A stretch of DNA of 64,000 bases. Source: Eukaryota sp. TZLM1-RC. Its lineage: Eukaryota > Metamonada: BaSk clade. This document shows, one piece after another, positions 1 through 9,680 of the stretch. Both the position numbers and the translations under genes were made by a program. Each line of letters opens with the position of its first letter. Position 1 is the first letter of the stretch. The DNA lies in NCBI GenBank assembly GCA_040285825.1, contig JAUPSS010000006.1, positions 682,001 through 746,000 of the forward strand, in the 5' to 3' direction. The notes beneath the pieces were generated by a model. The model had not been told where the DNA came from. It ran no database searches and was given only the letters and a program-made list of their open reading frames with translations.

Positions 1-1239
1 AAGTTTAATGAGTTACGTGCAAAAGTTCTGTCTCAATTACTGGGATGTAAAATGTTTCAAATTCCAGATCATGCTTACCTTAGTCCACAATATGGTGGTT
101 TAGGGTGGACGAAGGCTTCTATTCTTACCTCGTGTGCTTTTGTTGGTGGATGCAGAAATGCAATCTTTGAGTTCTCCGAAAGATTTGCAGATTGGGAAGA
201 TTTATTGATGACAACGCAAAGTTCCACTGTTTTTGCATTAAATGAAGAAATTTCAAGAATTGATGTAGAAAAATGGGGTCGATGTTTTCCCCAATCATTC
301 AATGGCAATATTCCAGAAAAAAATGTTTTAAATTTGAAGTACACTCTTCGAACATTACAGAAAAGATTGACTGGAATATATGAAAAAGATCTTCATAATA
401 ATATTTGCAGCTCGGCTGTTTTAAATCAAGATCTTCACTCATTGTTATTGGAAAAGGGTGTTTGTGAAAACAAGGTGTCAGATTCTTCACTTGTTGTAAC
501 CATTGTACCACGAAGATTTGGATTGTGTGCTACTAATGAAGCATTTGTAACAAAAATGAGATTATATTTGAACATCCCCATTAACCAATTATTATCAAAA
601 GAAAAATGTATTTGTTCGAATTCACCTCAACTCACTTTGCGCCATGCTCTAAATTGCTCTAAATTGATAACTTATCGTTCTTCATTACATGATGCTGTTA
701 GAGACACTGTTTTTAATATGGCACAAACTGCAAGGATATCGTGTATCAAAGAGCCCCTGCTGAAAGAAACACTTTCTCTGAATAATTTTGGTTCTGATGA
801 TAGAGGTGATGTATACTGTGATTGGATTGATAATTCTGAAGCTATTGTTGACTTTGTCTCATGTAATGTTGCAAAAAATACTTTGGTTCACAGAAGAAAA
901 CTTAATCCTGTGGCTGCTCTGGATTTTAAAGCAAAAGAAAAACATAGAAAATATGATAAAGAAATTGAAGATGCAAATATCGATAGAAATACACAGCTGG
1001 TTTTTATTGCTTTTCCATTTTCGATAAATGGAAGATTATCAGTTGAAGCAGAAACTTTTTTGGATGACTTCCAAAAATTGGTGAAAGAAAAAACAATGAA
1101 AAGATTTGATATTTTTTTATGGCGTTCACGGATTCAATTTGCCATTATTAATAGATTACCGCGGTTTTTCAATCGAATTAGAGAAGCTTTAGCTAGACAG
1201 CAAGCAAATCAAGATTTTGTAGAGGAAATCTTGGTTTAA
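1..1239 (+). pseudogene. LINE-A copy 1: C-terminal part of an RLE-type non-LTR retrotransposon polyprotein
   Basis: The frame is open from the first base of the window, so the left end is cut by the window or by 5' truncation. Counting from the methionine at 52, residues 8-20 (AYLSPQYGGLGW) resemble the region after the RT domain of R2/NeSL/CRE-like elements. A zinc knuckle follows (C186, C188, H198, C202, within CIC and RHALNC), then a restriction-enzyme-like nuclease region with RGDV at 251-254, VDF at 266-268 and KAKEKHRKY at 293-301. In the family this nuclease nicks the target DNA to prime reverse transcription. The reverse transcriptase itself is not in the window. A short 3' tail ends near 1294 in TTCAATAAATA. 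The coding sequence has no stop or frameshift here, so the element may be young, but it is too truncated to be autonomous. Confidence 0.7.
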
Positions 1240-1294
1240 TGATAGTCGTCCCATTAGTTATGATTTAATTTAATTAAGTGTGCAAATTCAATAA

Positions 1295-1493
1295 ATACAA
1301 TATCCACTTGAAGTGAAATTCGCAGAAGTTCTCACTCCTATCAATTTGATATTGTCAACATCAACACATAATGGACCATGAGGAGTTTAGGCAGTCAGTT
1401 AGTCTACTACCATCAATAGTATAGGAGGTGCATGAATAATGATCCACGGACCTAGATTCCTCACCATCAAAGAAAAGAGATATGAAGAAAGAG
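1295..1493. other. Spacer between the two LINE-A copies
   Basis: No coding potential is seen. Bases 1427-1493 are the reverse complement of about 57630-57700, so they are the outer edge of the long repeat L (copy A), interrupted further right by LINE-A copy 2. Bases 1295-1426 match nothing else that I noticed. Confidence 0.5.
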
Positions 1494-1505
1494 AATTGAG
1501 TTGTG
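1494..1505. repeat. Left target-site duplication of LINE-A copy 2
   Basis: AATTGAGTTGTG stands immediately before the element. The same 12 bases occur uninterrupted at 33338-33349 in repeat copy B, the empty site. Confidence 0.8.
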
Positions 1506-2752
1506 GCTCAAAAGTTTAATGAGTTACGTGCAAAAGTTCTGTCTCAATTACTGGGATGTAAAATGTTTCAAATTCCAGATCATGCTTACCTTAGTCCACA
1601 ATATGGTGGTTTAGGGTGGACGAAGGCTTCTATTCTTACCTCGTGTGCTTTTGTTGGTGGATGCAGAAATGCAATCTTTGAGTTCTCCGAAAGATTTGCA
1701 GATTGGGAAGATTTATTGATGACAACGCAAAGTTCCACTGTTTTTGCATTAAATGAAGAAATTTCAAGAATTGATGTAGAAAAATGGGGTCGATGTTTTC
1801 CCCAATCATTCAATGGCAATATTCCAGAAAAAAATGTTTTAAATTTGAAGTACACTCTTCGAACATTACAGAAAAGATTGACTGGAATGTATGAAAAAGA
1901 TCTTCATAATAATATTTGCAGCTCGGCTGTTTTAAATCAAGATCTTCACTCATTGTTATTGGAAAAGGGTGTTTGTGAAAACAAGGTGTCAGATTCTTCA
2001 CTTGTTGTAACCATTGTACCACGAAGATTTGGATTGTGTGCTACTAATGAAGCATTTGTAACAAAAATGAGATTATATTTGAACATCCCCATTAACCAAT
2101 TATTATCAAAAGAAAAATGTATTTGTTCGAATTCACCTCAACTCACTTTGCGCCATGCTCTAAATTGCTCTAAATTGATAACTTATCGTTCTTCATTACA
2201 TGATGCTGTTAGAGACACTGTTTTCAATATGGCACAAACTGCAAGGATATCGTGTATCAAAGAGCCCCTGCTGAAAGAAACACTTTCTCTGAATAATTTT
2301 GGTTCTGATGATAGAGGTGATGTATACTGTGATTGGATTGATAATTCTGAAGCTATTGTTGACTTTGTCTCATGTAATGTTGCAAAAAATACTTTGGTTC
2401 ACAGAAGAAAACTTAATCCTGTGGCTGCTCTGGATTTTTAAAGCAAAAGAAAAACATAGAAAATATGATAAAGAAATTGAAGATGCAAATATCGATAGAA
2501 ATACACAGCTGGTTTTTATTGCTTTTCCATTTTCGATAAATGGAAGATTATCAGTTGAAGCAGAAACTTTTTTTGGATGACTTCCAAAAATTGGTGAAAG
2601 AAAAAACAATGAAAAGATTTGATATTTTTTTATGGCGTTCACGGATTCAATTTGCCATTATTAATAGATTACCGCGGTTTTTCAATCGAATTAGAGAAGC
2701 TTTAGCTAGACAGCAAGCAAATCAAGATTTTGTAGAGGAAATCTTGGTTTAA
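1503..2752 (+). pseudogene. LINE-A copy 2 coding region, frameshifted twice
   Basis: The translation matches copy 1 through the GGLGW region, the zinc knuckle and the start of the RLE domain, then stops at 2441. The cause is one extra T in a homopolymer (CTGGATTTTTAA instead of CTGGATTTTAAA). A second extra T in the run near 2570 shifts the frame again, and the last 70 residues are open in a third frame (2540-2752). The open frame starts at a GTG inside the target-site duplication, so this is not a genuine start codon. Both lesions are homopolymer changes, so sequencing error cannot be excluded. Confidence 0.7.
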
Positions 2753-2813
2753 TGATAGTCGTCCCATTAGTTATGATTTAATTTAATCAAGTGTGCAAAT
2801 TCAATAAATTAAT
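1506..2813 (+). mobile_element. LINE-A copy 2, 5'-truncated RLE retrotransposon insertion
   Basis: This element is nearly identical to the first copy and is 5'-truncated just upstream of the segment present at the window start. It ends in a short AT-rich tail (TTCAATAAATTAAT) and is bounded by 12-bp near-identical direct repeats. It interrupts copy A of the long repeat, which continues on either side in the same order as uninterrupted copy B around 33340. 5' truncation, variable-length TSDs and a fixed 3' end are the hallmarks of target-primed reverse transcription. Confidence 0.8.
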
Positions 2814-2825
2814 AATTAAGTTGTG
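2814..2825. repeat. Right target-site duplication of LINE-A copy 2
   Basis: AATTAAGTTGTG differs by one base from the left copy at 1494-1505. After it, the host sequence resumes collinear with 33350 onward in copy B. Confidence 0.75.
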
Positions 2826-3744
2826 TCGAATCATAGATTCAAATTCAATCATTTTGTTTTGATACCAACATGTCACTCTTCAGCAAATAACCTCTTCACA
2901 TTATTTTACGCCCTACGAATTCAACCTTGATAATTCTGTCAATATTGTTCAACTTATCATCAGTGTCCTAGCACAACTTAAAGAACCTTAGTGAACCGTG
3001 GCTATTACGTTCCGAATCCTCCATCAGAGCCGATCGATCGGATACTATTGGCCATTAAAACTGTAAACATTACAGATATCCTTTCAAGATATCCTCCGAA
3101 ACCTTGCCAACCCAACTCTCTTCATAGTTCTTTCAGTTTATTCCATTATCTTTGATGATTGTCTCTTCTTCTCTTGCTATGTTCGTGCTGATCGTACCCA
3201 GTAAAGAAACTACTCCTCCCTACTGAATTCTTCTTTTTCTTCAAGGTTGAGTACAAGTTAACATTCTGTTCTTTTCCATACTTGTCTTTCTGTTTCAAAT
3301 TCTTTAAGTATTTCATTGGCCTTACCTTGTTAATTTCTTTTGCCACAGCTTTTCCATTTTTTTAAATCTACTGCCGAGAATTGAATTTAGAAATATCGTG
3401 AAGAGAACATAAAATTGGGACTCGAAGGGATTGAAATCATGACGAGGTGTTTGTGTCATTTTACATTATCATACAATCTTGGGTTCAGCCAATGTCAAAC
3501 TTTGAGATCCAGTTGAGCCTAAAGGTCAAGTTATTAGTGGATGTGCTAATGATGAACCTCTATTCACCGATGTCAAATCTAATGTTGATTTTGATAATGT
3601 AGATGTCATTGAATATCAATCTGATTCAAATGTTGCTACTGATTCTGCTACCGATTTCAAATCTGCTTTCATTTATTCTTGATTCAACTGCTAGTAATCA
3701 TTGTAGGGTGCTATTTCTCATCAATATTTCTTACAAATCAGAGT

Positions 3745-3925
3745 CTTTACCAAATATTGAGAGTAATTCTCTTTATTTTGAGTCTCTGATCATAAATACA
3801 TAAACGACTGAGTAGTCATCAATCATTCAGTTTTTCACTGTTTGAGGTTGATTACGGTCAAGAAAGATCTGATTACATGTGTCTGTATAGTCTACTTGTT
3901 TTTGGATCTTTGTAGGTTCGATACC
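3745..3925 (+). repeat. 180-bp dispersed repeat, copy 1
   Basis: It starts at GAGTCTTTACCAAATATTGAG and ends at TTTTTGGATCTTTGTAGG. At least seven further copies lie at 10741, 18380-18730 (two), 32075, 34205, 56490 and 58390. Here it is followed by TTCGATACCTAC, part of a T-arm-like hairpin that is better preserved at 34381. The role is unknown; it could be a solo LTR or a satellite monomer. Confidence 0.6.
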
Positions 3926-3965
3926 TACATCAAATTTATTTTCGAATAAATTGAAATTGTTTACT

Positions 3966-4205
3966 TCAACAGAAACAGTTCATGCTCTTGTTCACAATAA
4001 TTGATGTCAGCACTACTGTTGATGACAATCCTTTATTGTAATTGTTACAAGTTCTTTTTTCCCAAATTTTTAAAATTTTGCTTATATAATCTGTGTTGTT
4101 GAATTGTTCAAATGCTTGAGAAGTAAACATAATTTCGTTCTCTAACAATTTTTCACCATTTTTTTGAATGAAAAAATTGAGTTTGTGAGTATTGCTGCAT
4201 ATCAT
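3966..4205 (-). pseudogene. Unrecognised small ORF of repeat L (79 aa)
   Basis: A 79-codon frame read on the minus strand, equivalent to 56209-56478 in copy C (89 codons). In C the frame ends ...QFQFIRK just before the T-arm-like motif. There is no signal peptide, membrane segment or known motif. The translation is similar between A and C, so the frame was once open in the ancestor. I do not recognise the family. Confidence 0.3.
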
Positions 4206-4295
4206 ACAAACACTGGAATTTTTTGTTTGTATTATATATCAATGTACAACTATTATTAAGTAACAATCAATTTATAAAAACCAAAACTAATACAA

Positions 4296-4532
4296 TCAAC
4301 AATTACAAAAGTGGACTCTTTTCACTGGCAGGAAAAATGTAGACTTTAACACTTTAGGCAATTTCAACTTTTTTGGGCTAGGCATAGTTGGAGACGGGAA
4401 TTTTAACTGTGTGTTCTGACGATCATTTCTATGGACATGTACTTCTACGAGACTAGAATACATCTCACTAATGGTGTCGGTCATTTTCACCTGATAGACT
4501 ATGACAACTAATGGATCATAACACATACCCAT
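4296..4532 (-). pseudogene. Unrecognised ORF of repeat L (78 aa, basic C-terminus)
   Basis: This is the shortest of three related frames; the others are 34755-35075 and 55798-56118, both 106 codons. The shared part contains NDTISEMYSSLVEVHVHRND and a lysine/proline-rich tail (PSPKKLKLPK). In copy A the N-terminal half is replaced by other sequence. Function is unknown. The basic tail could be a nucleic-acid-binding or nuclear-localisation stretch, but that is only inference. Confidence 0.35.
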
Positions 4533-4911
4533 AGAGTTCTATCGGAAATTATGTTCTTTGACTGAGCAGATTGGTCAAGCACATAGCACCATACGAGAAG
4601 AACTGAAAATCATATGAAAATCAGCCACATTCCTGAGCAGAACCAAATTATGAAAAGATTTCAGCAAAAAACTCAATTATCTGGGTCATTGCATGCAAAA
4701 ATTGAAAAGAATGGTAACAAGTATTGAATGGAATCACCATTTGAATAAATGGTGTAGTTAATAAATTGGGATTTATTAAAAAGGCCGATAAGGGTTGTTC
4801 AGCAGCTCTTTGTTTTCATTTAGCTTTGTGAAATAAGCTTCTGCTTTTTTAATCAAGCTGCAGAAGTATGGAGACCAACTGGACCATGGAGAGAGAGTGC
4901 TTTTCATCGCA

Positions 4912-5217
4912 TCAGGGCAGTAATCTTCTAAAGAAGATGAAATATTCAGGCCATATTAAAAGATTGTTGACCACAGACTCCATATTGCTGGGAAGTCGTT
5001 TGCTTCTCATTGAATTTACGAAAAAATTTTCACCACCACCAATACAGGCGTTAGCTGTCATATTGAGCCAATGTACCAAGATATTCTGGTGTATTTGTTG
5101 ATACCATTGGAAAATTGACTCATCTGGCTGATTCCTTTGAAGTACACAGTCGGCGTACTTCCTGGGCCAGAAGCAATTTAGAAACTGAGCAAAGCTCCTA
5201 ACAATATTGCGTTTCAA
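4912..5217 (-). pseudogene. Unrecognised ORF of repeat L (101 aa)
   Basis: An open minus-strand frame with WPRKYADCVLQ and an IHQNILVHWLNMTANACIGG stretch. Its equivalents in B (35760-36070) and C (54840-55110) are broken by stops or indels. A detached fragment of the same sequence, about 175 bp, sits at 28635-28812 immediately before a gypsy RT fragment. The translation looks like globular protein rather than random sequence, but I cannot assign a family. Confidence 0.35.
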
Positions 5218-5422
5218 GACAACAGGTCAGCGAGCAACTAAAAAAAGGCTCCTCGCAGTTAAATTGCTCGATTGCGAAGAAGCGTGGAACTAGGACTTCA
5301 AGTTTCGGTGTGTTTTTCGTGTTTATCGAAATAAGGTATCAATTACCTTTTTCGACACTTTATTGAATTGTTGAACCTTCGTTGAGCTGGTGGCTCCAAA
5401 AAAAGTGTGTTTGGCATGTCAA

Positions 5423-5743
5423 TCACAAAACACTAAACGAAAAGTATTGCATAAAAATCAGCCACATCCTTGAGAGAATCGAGTTAAGAAATAATTTTAG
5501 CAAAAAATCTTTATTTTCAGAATACTGTGAAATATGACACTGAATGCAAAAGTTGAAAAGAACAGTAACATGGATTGAACGGTCTAAAGCCCAAATTTCC
5601 ATGATCAAAGGCAAAAGAGTTTCAAGGATCTGTGAAGAATAAACCTCTCGGCTGTCATCTTTAACTGTTCTAAAAAACATGCAATGAATGTTTCTGCAGT
5701 TTGAATAGAGGAAATATTCGGTGATTAATAAAGATATCAACAA
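5423..5743 (-). pseudogene. Unrecognised ORF of repeat L (106 aa)
   Basis: Contains FFRTVKDDSREVYSSQILET and ends in a hydrophobic FMQYFSFSVL. The same frame is open in B (36298-36609, 103 codons) and partly in C (54271-54489). A diverged DNA-level duplicate of its last third lies further downstream in the same unit (C 55300-55560), so the unit contains an internal duplication. The family is not recognised. Confidence 0.35.
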
Positions 5744-5769
5744 GCATAAACTGTTCTTCTGTTATTCCG

Positions 5770-6050
5770 GCTTACCAGGGCATTGTACTTAGCAGTTAGG
5801 GAAGCTGGAAGAGCCATCCTATGGGACAGCAAAACAATTATCGATGAGGACGTCCATTCTTTCATCAGTGAATTTCAGCTTATCGGGGAACAAGTAGCGG
5901 AACTTCTTCGATACTACTTTTGTCTCATCATAAAAACAGAATCTCATCGGAGGAAATTCAGTTCCTTTAGTGGCGGGAACTTAGAAAATACTTTGGGATT
6001 CTCAAACAGCAAATCTTTGAAGGTCACGTTTGGAGATCCAGAAGGTCACG
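5770..6050 (-). pseudogene. Gypsy RT N-terminal fragment inside repeat L copy A
   Basis: Read on the minus strand, this contains the signature that leads into Ty3/gypsy RT: DETKVVSKKF, then a PDKL-like box and a short stretch to FAVP. Closely related sequence occurs at 24490-24720, 36640-36890 and 53965-54230. The plus-strand open frame across the same bases is its shadow. Only about 80 codons remain, with stops, and no catalytic residues are present. Confidence 0.5.
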
Positions 6051-6272
6051 TTTAGTTTTGGCTGGCAAATGAGAACATTTCTGCACTGATATTACGAATA
6101 TAATTGTTTATCCTCCTTCTCATTGATATAGTGATAAGGGTTACAACTACCAATTATTGCGAATAAGTAGGTTAAGATAATGTTAATCAGTTTTAGTTAA
6201 AATGGCATCTTATCAACTGTCAATGGCGTCTACTACTTTAATCAAATGCTGTTTGAATGGCTGTTAATCTCT

Positions 6273-6458
6273 CTACATCTTGACCCATTTCTGCTTTTCC
6301 CTCACTTTTTTTATTGCTTTATATGTTAAAGTAGTGTTGGCACTATCAAGGCCGAATTGTTTTCGTAAATTATCTAAACAGTGACTTCTCTCAGCATCAG
6401 TTCTTCTGAATGCACCATATTGATGTGTAAAAGTATTTCCTATTGTATCTGTGGCAAT
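6273..6458 (-). pseudogene. Tyrosine-recombinase-like C-terminal box, copy A
   Basis: 62 codons open to a TAG, with the stretch AFRRTDAERSHC, then a degenerate LRKQFGLDSANTTLTY box. The spacing from the LGH-type position to tyrosine (nine residues) matches the C-terminal box of tyrosine recombinases (phage-integrase fold), where His/Trp and the nucleophilic Tyr sit. Copy A keeps Tyr but has Leu for His, and its MRK box has become IGN. Copies B (37132-37317) and C (53240-53425) have the same length and different losses. All three have TAA just upstream of the box, so the ancestor was already interrupted or read in another frame there. Confidence 0.4.
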
Positions 6459-6659
6459 TTATTTGCTTATTTCGGAACTATTAAAACTTTTCAAACAAAG
6501 TTTCAGAAATCAAAGCATTTATTTCAATAGTCTATTTCATTGATTTGTTCTTTTATATTAGATGTGGAATTCGTCCATGTTGTTGAAAAATTGTCCCTTT
6601 AAAATTGAGTGAAATTTCTCATTTGTTAATAGCAAATCATTGTGCTTTTGATCTTCGTT

Positions 6660-6765
6660 GCAAGAACAACAAAAATAGCTTAGATCACGGCGAATAATAT
6701 CAGACAACTCTTTTGGTTGCCAGTAATTGGGTAAATTGATGAAGCTTGGTTTGATTGAGGGATTT
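6660..6765 (-). repeat. Single copy of a 95-bp sequence that flanks a 1.4-kb segment in copies B and C
   Basis: The left flank here matches the flank of the B copy at 37531 and the right flank matches the flank of the B copy at 39045. Copy A therefore has one repeat and no segment, either the pre-insertion state or the product of recombination between direct repeats. Confidence 0.65.
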
Positions 6766-6769
6766 ATTT

Positions 6770-7376
6770 TGTCATATTTTCAGTATATTACTTTTTTATG
6801 ATACTCAGCTTCTACACATGTGCCAAGATTTCAACTGATTGGTCCACTTCAAACTGATGCAAGTTTATCATGCTTAAAATTTAATAGAGAAGTGACCCTG
6901 CATCAAGGGATGGAGCAAAAAGAGCACATGATTGTAGCAACAGCTACAATACCCTGCTAGCTAACAGCAAAACTACTGTGATATTGTGCTTTGAGGTCTC
7001 CATTGCTATGACAACCCAATTCGACACCAATGAGAGCAATTTGTGGAATTTGAGCACCTTAGAGTAATCCTCTCCACAAGTTGCTTTGCATATCGCCATG
7101 ACAGATGGTGTGCTGATAGAGGAAAGCTATATATCGAAATAGAAGTGAAACAAAGTGCCATTGGACGTCATTGGAAAATGTGAACAGAAAATCGAATTTT
7201 TGAAAGAGAAGCCGGGTGTTGAACAACTTATGTTAATTTTGAGTATTTTGTGCATATGAATTTAACATTAAAAACCGAAACAAGAAGTTTATCAATGCAA
7301 CATGGAAATTTAATGAGAAAGAAAACAATAATCTAATTGAACCAATGACACGTCATCAACTCACTACTAAAAATGG
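6770..7376 (-). other. Decayed part of repeat L without an open gene
   Basis: Homologous to 39150-39780 in B and 50780-51410 in C. There a 124-codon frame (QWHFVSLLF, IALIDFEFGFHTNG) is open. In A that frame is broken by substitutions and small indels. Nothing else is seen. Confidence 0.45.
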
Positions 7377-7685
7377 CTATAGGTGTTGCGAAAACTGGAG
7401 GTTCTTGTTACGGAACAACGTCCATTTACAAAACGACGACCAAAGAATACTTTGAATATCATCAGTTGATTGCTTTTTCAATTCTGTTAGCATAATTTGA
7501 ATTGGCCCGTCTGAATCAAATTTTTCCGCCACAAGACTCAAAAAAACCCAGAAATTCAAATATATTGAATGCCGATATTTTTTACTCATCACAAAGTTAT
7601 AGATCTTATCATAATCTTCATGCTCGAGTGCCAACTTTATAGACATAGAATAAACCGAAAAATAAGCAGTAAGGTATGTTGGCAA
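7377..7685 (-). pseudogene. Unrecognised ORF of repeat L (102 aa), downstream partner of the 270-aa ORF
   Basis: Contains LTAYFSVYSMSIKLALEHED and ends with STDDIQSILWSSFCKWTLF. Equivalents are 39837-40058 in B and 50499-50720 in C, both cut short by the same small deletion after LVGGKL. It lies about 150 bp after the 270-aa ORF on the same strand. The intervening sequence can be read partly in other frames (EETKIFLDNFVPELK), so the two may once have been one protein of roughly 430 residues. Helix-rich, no known motif. Confidence 0.4.
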
Positions 7686-7831
7686 GTCAACCGATTTTCA
7701 TAAAAAAACTAGTTTATCAACTGTGGACTTGTTGCATTCAGTGATGGGTTTCTTTGTATCAAAATGTTTTCACTGGTTTCAAAAGATTTTTCAATTCAGG
7801 AACAAAATTATCAAGGAAAATTTTAGTTTCC

Positions 7832-8644
7832 TCAATGGTTACTCATCAGCGACATAATCACTATTGTTAAACGGCAACACCAAATATCACCCATCTCACT
7901 TGACAATGTTGGTTGTTTTTTGATTGAAATTGAATCTTGTTCTTGATTAAGACTGTCGGTTAAATAACGTGAAGCATTTTCGGAAACATAACGACAAAAC
8001 TTTGAAGCAATTAGTACACATCGACAATGATGAAAATCCAGCAACTCAAATTGCTTTATAGGAATAACATGATTTTTGCCCAAAACATTGATTTCAGCGG
8101 AATCTTCAACATGAGGTCTTCTGTAGCGTCTTACCAAGAGATATAAACAATTTTGAAGTAATTGAGGGACAACTTTTTTATGACAAAATTCATCAACGAC
8201 CTGTGGTAGAAAATACACAACAGGACAAATTGAGCGATAATCGTTCACCTCTGCCTTGACAAATTCTTCTGCCACAGCGTGGATCATAAACCAAGAAGGT
8301 TTTCCCTCGTCAACATTGGATGAAACACTACTCACAGTGAGATTGGAGTGCTGTTGTGTACGGGATAAGCCTATCAGGGTCTCCAAAAACGAACGATGAA
8401 ATTCATCAAATAGTTCTTCTGCAATTTCCGAAGATCGATTACCTACAGCAATTGTCATAACAGCAATAAGTTTGAGAAACATTTTATCAATATTATAACG
8501 AGAAGAACCAAATTTTCGACTAATTTCTGATACTGCTTTGGATAACTTTAAAGAATTTCCAAGAAGATTTAATGTTCCCAGAGCCAAAAATGATGTCTGA
8601 TAACAGTGCTGGATATTCAAATATTGATTTTCAAAAGGATACAC
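7832..8644 (-). CDS. Unrecognised 270-aa ORF, the longest intact frame of repeat L
   Basis: Open for 270 codons without lesions. It includes KFGSSRYNIDKMFLKLIAVM, a SSEIAEELFDEFHRSFLETL helix, SWFMIHAVAEEFVKAEV, VVDEFCHKKV, LLVRRYRRPHVE and FHHCRCVLIASKFCRY. Predicted mostly alpha-helical; no signal peptide. Copies B (40367-40951) and C (49530-50350) carry the same protein with a stop after CVLIA, and C also has a frameshift and an extra stop. A fourth partial copy is fused to gypsy RT at 29115-29345. The first nine residues derive from sequence that in B and C lies beyond a 440-bp extra segment, so the start in A may be artificial. Multicopy status points to a mobile or satellite-borne gene rather than a host gene. 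I do not know its function. Confidence 0.45.
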   Translation of the reverse strand: MYPFENQYLNIQHCYQTSFLALGTLNLLGNSLKLSKAVSEISRKFGSSRYNIDKMFLKLIAVMTIAVGNRSSEIAEELFDEFHRSFLETLIGLSRTQQHSNLTVSSVSSNVDEGKPSWFMIHAVAEEFVKAEVNDYRSICPVVYFLPQVVDEFCHKKVVPQLLQNCLYLLVRRYRRPHVEDSAEINVLGKNHVIPIKQFELLDFHHCRCVLIASKFCRYVSENASRYLTDSLNQEQDSISIKKQPTLSSEMGDIWCCRLTIVIMSLMSNH

Positions 8645-8893
8645 TTCATTAAGAACGATTTTACTTGTAAAAAATAAATGTTATAATTGTTTTACGTGTG
8701 ACAAAATTCAAAATATAATTCAAAATTTAAAACAGTGTGGCATAAATAATATTATTAAAAATTTCCATATACTAACCAAAAACACTAGATACTAGAAAAT
8801 AGGATTAATTATGAGCAACATATTTATGACCACCAGGGAAATCAGGGGTAAAACTTTTTATTAGCCTAGGTATGACCTACTGTACCACATATA

Positions 8894-9244
8894 CTACAAG
8901 TAAAAGTTCTTCTCTTCCTTGAAGAACAAAATAAGAAAGGCCTGGCAGTAAAAGGTACTTGGACAAGTGAGGAATGTGCACTTTGGGTTAGTCAAGTGGT
9001 GATATTTTTCAAACTACATGCCGCAGTAATGCCGTACAAGGCTACGTTTTCTAATCCTAAACGACTTGCTTTGTCATCATCAAATAAATTGAGTCAAGTT
9101 GATTTTAAATTTAATTCAATAATAAACGTGTCGTTGGTTTTTTGCCCCAAAAAAAACAAAAATGTAGTCAAAAAATTAGTATCGTTAATTTTTTTCATAA
9201 TATTTTATTTATTCCAACAAAAACAAACTACACGACCAGGATAA
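8894..9244 (+). pseudogene. Unrecognised plus-strand ORF (GTWTSEEC... type)
   Basis: A frame running VLLFLEEQNKKGLAVKGTWT then SEECALWVSQVVIFFKLHAA is open here, and with conservative changes at 41701-41907 in copy B. Conservation of frame and residue type suggests former coding. The last third (after SSSNKLSQ) overlaps LINE-B 3' sequence read on the other strand and is probably noncoding. The family is not recognised. Confidence 0.3.
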
Positions 9245-9335
9245 CATTCTATTTCTTCATAATCCAAATTAGCCAAGAAATATTGACTGCAAGTTTTTCT
9301 TTCGTAAAAGCGTCCAAGAGATAACAAAACTGAAG
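8985..9335 (-). pseudogene. LINE-B 3' end fragment, copy A
   Basis: On the minus strand the remnant reads FxKEKLAVNISWLIW and then the AT-rich 3' tail common to 41890-42130, 44690-44910, 46260-46480, 61390-61640 and 62960-63210. It is the end of the LINE-B coding region plus 3' UTR, joined here to repeat L. No catalytic motif is left. Confidence 0.4.
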
Positions 9336-9369
9336 ATACTGAACAAGTATTCAGACCAAAGACATCACC

Positions 9370-9680
9370 ATGGGAAAACAACATGGCCTACCGCCGTATT
9401 TTATAAAACAAAGTAGAATATATCTAAATTTTTTTTCATTATTGTCATTGCCTCTACATTTATTTAAATATTTCACAATAACGACCGTTCTTGTTGCTCA
9501 CACAATAGGCGTGGTCTTTTGGTTTTTGTATTTGCCAAACAACAGTTTAAACTATGTTGCTTTGGCAAAAATTCACTTGTGGGAAGCGCAGAAGTAGAGG
9601 AGAACCAAGTGGAACAAGGTAATGAAGATTACTATTAAACCTCTAAGCATAATAATTTGGTATTATTCCAAACAAACGCT
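9370..9680. other. Repeat sequence without a supported gene
   Basis: Collinear with 43015-43370. One 75-codon plus frame (9370-9597) is open, but its counterpart in the other copy is not convincingly conserved, so I do not call it. Confidence 0.4.

Larger units (their letters stand above)
2826..9680 (-). repeat. Long repeat L, copy A
   Basis: This stretch is collinear with 33350-43400 (copy B) and is the reverse complement of most of 47970-57600 (copy C). The strand given is the one on which most recognisable ORFs read. Compared with B and C it lacks two segments: about 440 bp at position 8600 (B 40977-41417) and about 1.4 kb at 6765 (B 37626-39044). It holds about eight short, degraded ORFs, a gypsy RT fragment and a recombinase-like fragment, annotated separately. 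The gaps between them (2826-3740, 4535-4900, 6060-6270, 6460-7376) show no coding signal beyond decayed versions of ORFs found in B and C. Confidence 0.75.

Noticed and set aside
75-511. Minus-strand and overlapping short frames in LINE-A (75-344, 299-511, 788-1027 and equivalents in copy 2)
   Set aside because: They are shadows of the open LINE-A frame, which carries the recognisable motifs.
5783-6055. A plus-strand gene of 90 codons starting MYLAVREAGRAILW (also 53978-54235 minus)
   Set aside because: It is the antisense shadow of the gypsy RT N-terminal fragment; the RT reading aligns with 24490-24720 and with the protein family.
7832-8644. A single-copy host gene
   Set aside because: The same protein occurs in three further places within 64 kb, always with the same flanking repeat or fused to gypsy sequence.
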